DNA of 64,000 nucleotides from Brienomyrus brachyistius (lineage: Eukaryota; Chordata; Actinopteri; Osteoglossiformes; Mormyridae). Numbering within the stretch: the first letter of the stretch is position 1; each line of letters begins with the position of its first letter. Where the stretch lies: the NCBI RefSeq assembly GCF_023856365.1, contig NW_026042479.1:139001-203000 (forward strand), in the 5' to 3' direction. Positions 34,579-44,194 of the stretch are shown here, piece by piece. Under the pieces are notes generated by a model that saw only the letters and a program-made list of their open reading frames with translations, was not told where the DNA came from and made no database searches. Position numbers and translations under genes: made by a program.

Positions 34579-35651
34579 GATATAGCTAGGCGGTTGCCGA
34601 CGCTAGATGAGTGACACACACATTTAATGCATGCGCATGCTGCTTGTGGCCTTCTTCTGTGCCTTGCACAGTATAAAACCCCTTAAAACAATTACTGAAG
34701 CGAGACGGCGCACGCGTTACGGCGACAGATTTAAATTGTGAGTGCACTATATCTCGTCGCAAATGGTGCTTAACCACGGTGGGTCTCAAGCACAGGAGAC
34801 TCCCAATTTCTAAATGACACACACTTGGCTCACAGCGCAAAGTTGTGTTAAACTTGCTTTGTCTAAAGCAGGCACACACATACGAGTATGATCCTGATAG
34901 GTAACTAAGCTATCGGTCTTATGTCCAAGCGCAACATAATTTAGGTTAGAACCTCATAACAAGTATTCCCGTTCGCTAATAGAGAGATCTCTCCCAGGAT
35001 ATATAGAAACGGAGACACTCGTCCGAATTGAACCTGGAAACAAAGCGCTACATCTGAGAATCTCGTCAGACATAGGGTTAAAGTTTACTGCAGTTTAATA
35101 CGAAAGAACTACAATGAAATCACCGAAAATAAAACAAAATAATATAACTACTAATAATAGAAATAAAAATAACTATAATAAGCCCATATGATCCCGCTTA
35201 AATGCCTTCAGATTGCCATGAGTGCGACTTTTGCAACCAGTTCACAGTAGCGCTTCTTCACTGCACGTTCGGTCATAAAAAGTTTAAATTGTGTGCTCAG
35301 AATAAGTTTAAACCTTGTGCCTTGTGATTATTAACCAATTTTTATGCTGAATGGTCGGCTCAAACTCAATTGCGAAACACTGTGAGTCTGTTAATGTGTG
35401 ACTTAAATGGAACTCATTAATAACCAGTATCACGTAATAACCTGGGTTAGAATAGAAGGCTTGTCCAACGAGCTGCGTCACCAGGTAATGTAAACGATCG
35501 GTAGCGAAGCTCCCCTCACGGCCAATGAGAGAGAGTCTCGCGATATTTCAGGCGAATTTGAGGTTTCAGAGCGTAGATCGCACAGGCAGGGATTCTTGTG
35601 AGCACTCAATGAACGGAGGCTGAAGTTGTGTAAAAGACATGCATTTATTCC
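34579..35651. other. No gene recognised
   Basis: Non-coding region after the minisatellite, AT-rich from about 35100. No coding exon or known repeat was identified. Confidence 0.35.
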
Positions 35652-35753
35652 TATAACTAACATAAGACAGACATTACACCTAACAAACAATAAACACGAA
35701 ATAACGGAGTGGACACAAACAATGTAATCATGAAAATGCAATGACCAGATTTA
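35652..35753. repeat. Dispersed repeat A, copy 2
   Basis: Direct repeat of 32507-32606 with a short insertion (AATCATGAAA). Its flanks differ from those of copy 1. Confidence 0.8.
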
Positions 35754-36540
35754 AAATGAGTAACCTTAAAAGGGAAAATACTGTTCTGCAAAGCAAGCAA
35801 TTTGTGGAAATACTGTCCTAAAGTAATATAGCAGGTGAATAGGAGTTTAGGTTGTTATAAATGAAAGGAAGTTTGTTTACTTGGTTGCAGAGTGGGGGGG
35901 GGGGGGTCTTGGCAGTTGGTTGCGGAGGCTGATGAGCTGATGGGTGATGGCACTCAGGGAGGCGCGGTGTTTGCAGCGGTTGTTGGAGTGGAGCCCCTCT
36001 GATTCCCTCTCCTGGTGAAGCTTGGGCTTGGTTGCAGTTCTCTGTCCAGCTGGGTCTTCACTGATAGGCTTCAGGAGGGCTTCTTGTGGGCTTCTCTTCT
36101 CTTGGGCTGATGTTCTCTGCCTCTCTTCGTGCTGATGGTCTTTTGTTTTCTCCTCCCTTCTGTTTCTCCTCTCCTGGCTTTGTTCTGAGGTGCCAGGTTT
36201 TATAGTGTAAAGTTCGTGAATAGGAGTGACCAGGAATTCGACTCCTGGACCAATGGCTGACCATCCATTTGGCGGGCTTTCGGAAGGGGGTCTGTATCAG
36301 TCCTTTTGAGATTTATGACCAGAGTGATTTCCCTTGTATTGATGATTTTCGTTAGGCTGGTGTAACTTTTGATATATTCACTTTCGTGGTAACCACTGAC
36401 CAGATTTGGAAACTGGAGTGATTTTCCATCGGTTTGATACCAAACATGCCATAGCAGCCTAGCGGTTCACACCTCATACCATCTGTAATGATTAATTAAT
36501 GATTACTTATATTATGTCGTTATGTTATATTACTCACACC
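35754..36540. other. No gene recognised; G-run
   Basis: A run of about 14 G lies at 35893-35906. A polypurine/polypyrimidine patch is found at 36080-36180. No exon recognised. Confidence 0.4.
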
Positions 36541-36559
36541 TTATTTTATGCCTCACAAT

Positions 36560-37725
36560 CTATATAATTGTAAATATACTGTGTAGCTGCTGGCGCGTTC
36601 CAAACTAAATCTCATTGTACTTACAATGTCAATAAAAACATCCATCCATCCATCTAGGCAGGCCAGTGTCGCCTCCATCCTTCCTGAAGTCAGTGATTCC
36701 TTTGTCTTTGTGCTGTTTAGTGCCAAATTGTTTGCTGAACTCCAACCTATCAGTTTCTGGACCTCATCTCTGTAAGCTGACTCATAAGAACCAAAGAGAT
36801 TTACAAATGAGAGGAGGCCATTCGGCCCATCAAGCTCCTTTGAGGAGAACTTAGCTAATAGCTCAAAAATCTTATCTAGCTCTGATTTAAAAGAACCCAG
36901 GGTTTTAGCTTGTGTTACAATAACAGGAAGACTATTCCATACTCTAACTACACGCTGTGTACAGAAATGCTTCATCAAATTCGTTTTAAAATGTTCTCCA
37001 GCTAATTTCCACTTATGGCCACGAGTTCTGGTATTTAAACTAACATTGAAATAGCCATTTGGCTGAACAGCATCCAGACCTGTTAGAATCTTAAACACCT
37101 GGATTATGTCCCCCCTTAGTCTCCTTTGCTCGAGGCTAAACAGATTCAGCTCAGCTAACCTCTCCTCATTAGACATTCCTCTAAGACCAGGAATCATTCT
37201 CGTTGCCCTACGTTGCACCTTTTCCAAGGCAGCAATGTCCTTCTTAAGGTATGGTAACCAAACCCGCACACAATATTCTAGGTGGGGTCTTACCAAGGAA
37301 TTATATTATCGTAGCATCACTTGCCTTGTCTTAAACTCCACACACCTAGAGATGCAATGTGCCTTCTCGCGTGGTGTTCCTGCAGAGGGAGTCTGTGAGT
37401 GCTGGAGATTGGGGGAGGGGGCAGTGTGGCTATGTCTGCTCTGTGTTCCTCCAGACGAGCAAAGAAGCTGTTTAGCTCCTTTGCTAAAAGGGCGTTGCTG
37501 TTAACAGTGACGGTGTTGTTGCCTTTGAAGTTTGTAATGTGTTGTATTCCCTGCCACACCCACTGTGGGTTGTTGTATGTGAAGTAGACCTCTATTTTCT
37601 GTTTCTCTGCCTGCCTGGCAACCTTGATGCCCCTATTCAGGTTAGCTCTGGCTGCACTCTGTGTTCTTGACTGCGCTGTCTTGTCCTGTAGTATTGTATT
37701 GTTGCTCTTGTGTTTATCTTGCACT
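36560..37725 (-). mobile_element. Two nested LINEs: CR1-type inside Rex1-type ORF2
   Basis: Reading minus: 37725-37330 encodes a Rex1-type segment upstream of the RT (WQGIQHITNFKGNN, ELNSFFARLEEHR). Then 37320-36785 is a CR1-type tail (RPHLEYCVRVWLPYLKKDI, VQRRATRMIPGLRGM, SLGSFKSELDKI-like) ending in a CATAAGAAC 3' terminus. Then 36785-36690 resumes Rex1-type RT (SYESAYRDEVQKLIGW, NNLALNSTKTKE). The simplest reading is a CR1-type copy that jumped into an existing Rex1-type copy. Both are inactive. A non-coding LINE end with AATAAA is at 36560-36650. Confidence 0.75.
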
Positions 37726-38048
37726 TTCTCCCTCTGTTTGTGCTCCTTTCACTCTGTATAGTTCTATCTTGCCCGCACTTGTGTCATCTTGTGTTGTTTC
37801 TGTTTTTCTTCTTTGTCTTGCACCGTGGTCCAGGAGGAACAATGTTTCCTTTCACTGTGTACTGTGTATATTGCTGAAATAACAATAAACCCACTTGACC
37901 ACCTGCCTCGATTCATCCTGAAGAGTTTTCCAATGTTGTTCAAAGGTCTGTTTGTTTCGGGTGAAGGACACGCCCCTGGACGTGCTGGATAAGGGGACCA
38001 CAGATCAGTGTCCTCAGTCCTGCTTCTCCCTTCAAAGCTGAGAGGAAG
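37726..38048 (+). other. LINE-end-like sequence and upstream region of the chemerin-like gene
   Basis: CAGGAGGAACAATGTTTCC...AATAACAATAAACCCACTTG (37830-37900) is a common fish LINE-associated end. The remaining 150 bases precede the ATG and must contain, or lie next to, the promoter; no TATA box is evident. Confidence 0.4.
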
Positions 38049-40041
38049 ATGACCCGCCTGCTGGTTCTGGTTTTGGCTTATGGAGCTCTGCTTATCTCCA
38101 CAGAGGCCCAGCAAGATTACCACAGTCTCCCTGCACTCTACAAGACGGCCATTAAACTCGCAGTCGAAAATGCTCATCAAGGAACCCGTCAGCACATGAA
38201 TTTCTATAACATCCAGGGCCGTCCGAAGGTAACTGCTGAGAAAGTGTTTACAAAAGTGTGAAACTTTCATCATCTGCAAGCTGAACTAATGAGAATCACA
38301 TTGATTTTGATGTTTTAATTTCAATGCATATGATGCTTAATGTCTCTTCACAATGAAAGTGATGGTTGTATATCTCAGCCCTGGTCAATTTTACCTTCTC
38401 ACAGTTTCTCTCTGAATCTGCTGCAGTCAAGTCTGTGACAGTTTGCCATTTTTTGGGTGATTATTGTTTGTTATATTGCCTTTAAAACAGTTGTAGGCAA
38501 TTTTGTATATAACGTGTTTATGTGATTTAGATCAGCAGTGAATACATTGACATTGAGATTCTCTTGAGAGCAACAAAATGTCCAAAGTCAACTGCAACAG
38601 ACCATCGGGCTGACTGTATTTTCATGGACAAGAGGGTAAGTAAAGAGTCACTGTGACTGTGAGCATTGGACATATCAGTTAGCAAATTAATTTAGGTTCA
38701 TGTTAACTTTTTTGATGCCCTGCGGAGGAAAGTTAGCCAACAATAAAGTAACAAATAGATAGGTGGCCTCAAACAGCCAGTTCCATCACCTTATTCTCAA
38801 ATTTTAGTAGGTTTACAGGCTTAAAGGCTGGATTACCAGGCAGTTGAAATCAGCCTTAAATGGCAGTGTGGTGTTTTGTGGTGAAAGGGCAATTAAATCT
38901 GGTCAGAGCAGGGTAGATGCGCAGTGTGAATTACCCTTTAAATTTACCTCTTTAAATAGTGAACTACAGGACCACTTAGCTTGATCGGAGGACAGTATTT
39001 TAATACAGAGCAGTGTTCAGTTAAACGGGATTTGTTGTTCATACTTTTAGATGAACTTGCTTTGTATAATATAGCCTTAAGGTGACCCTGCTTTGGAAGC
39101 TCTTTCCTCTAAAATTGTTCTGTGTCATTAAACCCTGCAGTCCAGCAGCTCTGCCTTAAATCTTTAGATATATCTTTACTACACCTTCTCTCACTGTATT
39201 TATTGCCCACCACTCTTTAAATACTGTTTTTGTGTGTCTGTGTGTTTTTGCAGCCATTCATTAACTGTAGAGTTTGCAGCAGACGGTCTGGTAATAATCT
39301 TACACATCCATCAATTGACTGTGTACCAAACAAGAAAGTGGATGAAGTAAGTGTAGAGAGTCTTAGCATTATGGAAATGTAACAGGTGTGTGAATTGTGT
39401 CTAAACATGTGGTTAAACTTTGATTGTGTTTGTACATGCAAAAATTTGATCAGAGTACTGTTTATTAATGACAAGGTTACTTTTAATCTGAACAACAGTG
39501 GCAGCACCAGGGAAAAGCTTGGGGGGGGGGCTCTAGCTCCTCCTCCAATGACCATAGTACCCCCACAGCACCCCCAAAATATTGGTTTCATTTTTTCTTT
39601 AACTATCTGTAAAATCTGTATATTGTGTAAGACATTTTTGCGGTTTTTATAGCATACTTGTAGTGTATTTTTTCTTCAAAGTACACATAGAGGCTCTGTG
39701 AGCTAGACGTTAGAATTTCATATTTTATCATATTTTATCCATGCTGTAGCTTATCGTGCTGTGTGCTTCTATACAGCATCTACATAAGCTGAAAAGCTAA
39801 AGCACCCGCTCTAAATAATCTCACTCCCCTATAGCACCTGTAGCATTAAGTCACTGGCGCTGCCACTGCTGAATAAACGACTCCAATCTGACTAAACCGC
39901 TTAACTTTTCCTCCCCATGTTACATTTCAGGACAAACGACGTAATATGTGTCCTTCTGATAAACCTCCTCTCAGATCTAAAACTGCCTTGGCTTCCAAGG
40001 ACACTAAAGAAGCTGAAGGAGACTGTCTGGGCTGTTTCTGA
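38049..40041 (+). CDS. rarres2: Secreted cystatin-fold protein, chemerin (RARRES2)-like
   Basis: Four exons, all phase 0: 38049-38228, 38531-38635, 39254-39346, 39931-40041 (TGA 40039-40041), 162 residues. A signal peptide (MTRLLVLVLAYGALLISTEA) is followed by a helix-rich start (YHSLPALYKTAIKLAVENA). Then come the cysteine patterns KCPK, ADCIF, RPFINCRVCSRR and SIDCVPNK. Cys spacing and exon layout fit the cystatin/cathelicidin fold, closest to fish chemerin. Chemerin is a secreted chemoattractant activated by trimming of its C-terminus. Here the C-terminus ends GDCLGCF and lacks the aromatic receptor-binding tail of mammalian chemerin. The alternative is a cathelicidin- or cystatin-like relative. 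An hAT-type MITE sits in intron 3. Confidence 0.7.
39496..39868. mobile_element. hAT-type MITE in intron 3 of the chemerin-like gene
   Basis: A 373-bp element begins CAGTGGCAGCACCAG and ends CTGGCGCTGCCACTG, inverted ends of about 15 bp with one mismatch. The flanks CTGAACAA (39488-39495) and CTGAATAA (39869-39876) match at 7 of 8 bases, as expected for an aged hAT target duplication. Confidence 0.85.
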
Positions 40042-40139
40042 TGGCTGATGGGGGTCCTGCAATGTGGACCAGAGGAGGAAACTGGAAGGGAAAATGCTTT
40101 GCTTTATATCATGCCCACCCAAAGCCCCCAGTGAGTAAG

Positions 40140-40230
40140 CCATAGGCGCCGATAGCATGGAAAAACTCCCAAGAAGGAAGAAACCTTGGGAGGGACCAAA
40201 CTCAAAGGGGGAGCCCATCCTCCTGGGGCC
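40140..40230 (+). repeat. Fish LINE-associated repeat fragment
   Basis: GAAAAACTCCCAAGAAGG, AGAAACCTTGGGAGGGACC and GGGGGAGCCCATCCTCC match a frequent fish repeat that is also partly present at 31130-31205. It lies 100 bases past the chemerin-like stop, so may be in its 3' untranslated region. Confidence 0.55.
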
Positions 40231-41985
40231 GGCAAAGTGTAGGTGCAGGATCACAAAAAACTTAACGAGAGAATTCGACTGTCCCTCACAAAAACTGTAA
40301 AGTTTTAGTGGCTAAATTGCTTTTTCTATGCCTTTTCAAACAGGAGGAGATTTGTTTGGCTATATGTAGAAATTTTCTATACAATTTAGACAGCACAGAA
40401 TCATTAACCTACTTTAATGAATTTATTTATACAACCACATATTTCACACATTTTGACATCAGTCATGCAGTGAAGATACAGTCTCTTTATTTCTTGACGC
40501 CAACCCTCCCCATTAATCCGGGCTTGGGACCGACACCTAGTTGAGCTGGCTTGCTCCCTTAAGTGGCTGGGTTAGGCTAAACTATGTACATATTTATAAA
40601 GACTACAATAAATTTATAAAGACCTCCCTAAATATGTAGTCTAACAAAACGCAGTTTAAAGAAGGTAGCCTACCTGGTAAACAAAGAAATTAAAAGGCCC
40701 ACAGCATATAATCGGGCTATATTCCAAGCAGTTTTTAAGAACGTAACCTACATGGCGAAATTGAATTACTTTCTGGACCAACAAACGCAACCAGGCATGA
40801 ACATTATGCACCTTCCTAGTCTTGATGTAAGTCGTCCTACAGATGAGGACGTTAGGCAGCCTTTAGATCCGACCCATCATGCACTGCAGTTTTTTGCAAA
40901 TTCCTCAGACGGAAAACCATTAAATACCTCTTCTATTACCTTATATTACCTTATATTCATGTAATAAATATACAAATATCAATTAGTTGGAAATCAGCCA
41001 GACAGACGTAATTACTACAAATGGTTTCCACTGTATTTGTGACTCTGAGTGCCGCAGGCTTGGATGCAGTGCCGCACCATTTTGTAAGGCATGCACTGGC
41101 CAATCATGTAGCACTTCTCTCAGAAATATTAATGAGACATCACCTACCACCCTGCAAAAAAGAAATTTGCCGCTTGTCCCCCTGCACATGAGCCAACTTG
41201 GCTGCGTCAACCAGCGGAGCTCCGGAGCCTCTGGAGAAACACGCGGCAAAAAAGGCTCGCATGCGGTCTTCCAAAGTTTGGGAATACTTCAGTCATGACA
41301 CCTTTTCTGCGCCTCTACTGTAGCTGGCGTTAATGATGCTGTTTCAGCCATTTTATATTTTCTGTTTACTTATTCTGTCATGTAAGACTGAGACAAATTA
41401 TCGTTTACGACAATTCTTACACACTGTAGCCTGACTTGCTGACTTAAGTAAGTTTAACTATAAGCTACCTTTGCTAGTGTTTGTGAATAACATGTTTCTC
41501 TAGTTATGAAATTATTCCATGTTTTAGCATCTGTTTCAACATTAAAGTCAAATTGGTATACTGAAATATATAAAAACTATTGAACTATTAACTTAAGTCT
41601 AACATAGAAAATCCTACTGAATCTCTTAAGATTTTCCTTTTTTGTTAATGCACTAATGTTTAAGAAGTGTCTTAATAAATTGAATTTCAGATTTGTGTGT
41701 GGGTGGGAGTGGGTGAATTGTATTAAATTCATACATTCATTCTTTTGGCTCAGACATTACTGACCTAAAACAAATTGAGGCATTGGGTAAGTGCTTAAAT
41801 TAGCTACTAAATGGCAAAAAATATTCTAAATATCACATTTTCCATTCTTCGGTATAATTTTAACGAATCACCTATGCTGCCAAACATTAACGCATAGATT
41901 GTCACAACACTCTATGTTTTAGTTCTTCTTTATGTGTATAGGACGGTGTGATGGTTCTGGTGGTGGGTGTGGCCGACGCTGCTCG
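40231..41985. other. No gene recognised
   Basis: AT-rich region with no identified repeat. Small frames at 40752-40964 and 40987-41298 show no domain. A possible mini-exon at 41750-41788 (AG before, GTAAGT after) is unassigned. Confidence 0.4.
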
Positions 41986-41987
41986 CG

Positions 41988-42234
41988 ATGTTTGGCTATG
42001 CTGCAGTCCCAGGGACCAAGTTGGAACACATTTCCACCTTCAAGCTTAGGTGGAAAAACGGCACCGAGACCCAGCAGCAGGACAACTTCACTTGTCCAGA
42101 CAACCAGCCCTGCTTCATCATTGAAGTAAGCCCTGTGAACAGGAGCGAGATGTACTTCTGCAGTGGATGTTATAGCGGAAAGAACATCCCCATCCTCACG
42201 TCTGCCGGAGTGCCCCCTCAAGTGGGTGTGTGAC
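41988..42234 (+). CDS. Possible Ig-like exon, unidentified
   Basis: A frame running to TGA 42232-42234 encodes FKLRWKNGTETQQQDNFTC then PCFIIEVSPVNRSEMYFCSG. The layout, with an early Trp, N-glycosylation sites and a late YFC preceded by RSEM, looks like the second half of an Ig-type domain, where DSxxYxC is usual. An AG acceptor (TGCTGCAG at 41998-42005) and a GT after CCTCAA (42222) could bound an exon. I do not recognise the gene; no partner exon is certain. It could be a relic. Confidence 0.3.
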
Positions 42235-42269
42235 TTAACTCGATGGATGAATTGGACAGAATGTACTGT

Positions 42270-42950
42270 TACTAGAGGTCGACCGATATGGGTTTTTCAA
42301 TAGCCGATGCCGATATTTAGGAGTCAGGGTCAGGCGATGGCCGATATATGCTGCTGATTTTTTTTGGCCGATAATTGGACGTTTTCCCCTCTATTTGCAT
42401 GGTAAAATATCACACTAATAATAACAAACGATACACAAAATTTCTCAATTTAGCATTTATTGAATACTCAACTTGGAAACAATAACACATTTATAAACAA
42501 TAAAAATAGCAGCATCAGAATCTCTGTTAGTGCACAATATAGCAGCAAACTCCTCATGTTTGACGGAAGGAAATTTGTAAACAATACAAAAAGGAATAAG
42601 CATGTTATCTTCAGTTGTAATCCCACTTCCAGTCCCTGAGTCTTACTCACCACACTCATACTTCACAGCAATCAGACAGCAGTTAATTAACCAGAAGAGA
42701 AAAATGCAAAAACACAACAGAACTTGTAAATAATAACAAACTAATAGACAATAAAAATAGCAGCATCAGAATCTCTATTAGTGCCAAATATAGCAGCAAA
42801 CTCCTCATGTCTGACGGAAGGAAAATTTGTAAATACACAAAGGAATGAGCACATCTTCAGTTTTAATCCCATTTCCAGTCCCTGAGTCTTCCTCATCCCA
42901 CAAGCAGGCAAGGCATGTCACCCCGGTTGTGTGACACTTATTTTATATAA
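42270..42950 (+). mobile_element. hAT-type element, left end, truncated, with internal duplication
   Basis: CTAGAGGTCGACCGATATGGG (around 42272) is the familiar left end of a widespread fish hAT repeat rich in CCGAT. A 150-170-bp interior segment containing AATAGCAGCATCAGAATCTC occurs twice (about 42486-42650 and 42750-42890). The right end is missing, cut off by the proline-rich element from about 42955. Confidence 0.65.
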
Positions 42951-42958
42951 TAAAATAA

Positions 42959-44190
42959 GTGCCCCCTGCGGCCCCAGAGCCCGAGCAGCCGTCTCCGCTG
43001 CCTGCAGCTACCGCGCCCACGTCCGAGGCGCTTTCCCTGCCTGCAGCTCCCGGGCAGGCGCCCCCTCTGCAGCCTGCAGCTCCAGTCCCTGGCCCCACTC
43101 CAGTCCCTTCTCCCCCTGTGACTCTGGTACCCTCACCCCGACGAGCCCGACCCCGGCCACGGGTCCTTATGTCTGTGTCCCATAAGGGGAGAGGACACAG
43201 ACGCACGGCTGGGGTCCCACCCGCCCAGCCCCCTGGCTCGCCCTCCCTCGCCGGCGCTAGGGCTTGGTCGGCGCCTGCGGGTCCTGGCCCTCCGGGTCGG
43301 CTGTCGTCTGCGGGTCCCCCTCCGCGGCCTCGTCGCCCTGCCTCGGTCCCTCCTCCGGCGTCTTATCGGTTGCCTGCGGGCCCCCCGACGGCGGCTCCTC
43401 ATTCGCCTGCTGGTCCTCCCGCTCTGGCGTGTCGGAGGACGTCGCCGTCTGCTGCGGCTCCCCCTCTCTCCTTGCCCTCGCCAGGGTCCCTTCCAGCTCC
43501 TTCGTCCCCTTCCCTGGTCTCCCCTCCGACTCCCTCCTTCGTCCCTGCGTCTGTCCCTCACCCCATCTCCTCGGCCCCTCCGGCTCCGGCCTCCCGGCCG
43601 CCTGCAGCCCTTCCGGCTGCCTCCCGTCGCCCGCTGGGTCTCCCTCGGGCTCCTCTTGGTTCCCCCTCCTTCTCTCCCTGGCCTCCCGTCTTTGTCCCTC
43701 CTGCCTCTGCTCCCCCTCGCTTTGTTCCTCCTGTCTCTGTCCCTCCTCTCTTTGTCCCTCGTCCCTCTGGCTTCTGCTCCTCTTTCCCCGATGTTCCCTT
43801 CGTTCACTCCCGGTCCTTTTGTCCTGCCTGTTCCCTCCGTGTCCCCCTTTCTGATCTGTTTCTCTGCCTTTCCTGTCTTATGTCAAGTCTTGTCCTGGCT
43901 CCTTCCCCTGTGCCAGTTCTGTCTGTCCGTTCTGTTCCCTGTCCCTCATTAATGAGGTTTTATATAGATATACATATATGCCCGGCTTGTCCGCTCCTCG
44001 TGTGTGCCACGCCCCCTGATTACCCACGTGTGCTTCCCTGATCGTCTCCTGCTTTGCCCGATTACTTTGATTAGTCATGACCTATTTTAAGTCCTGGTCT
44101 TACCTGTTTGCCCTGTCCGTCATTGTAGTTTGTCAATGCCTGCGTTCCGTCCTGCTCTACCCGCTCCGTTTCCCCGATTAAAGACCCGTT
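42959..44190 (+). mobile_element. Proline-rich retroelement, copy 3, with a 360-codon open frame
   Basis: A single frame (first ATG-like codon in the frame 42959, TGA 44039-44041) encodes about 360 residues dominated by Pro, Ala and Ser, starting with PAAPEPEQP-type blocks and ending VCATPPDYPRVLP. No catalytic motif is visible. The tail to 44190 has CCCCGATTAAAGACCC as its polyadenylation region. Composition is over 60 percent GC against AT-rich surroundings, so the long frame may partly reflect the lack of AT-rich stop codons. The element abuts the 29-bp satellite. Its role is unknown; a Gag-like or linker part of a retroelement is the best guess. Confidence 0.55.
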
Positions 44191-44194
44191 TTCA

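Noticed and set aside
43133..43807. 224-codon Arg/Gly-rich frame on minus
   Set aside because: Shadow of the GC-rich proline-rich frame on the opposite strand.
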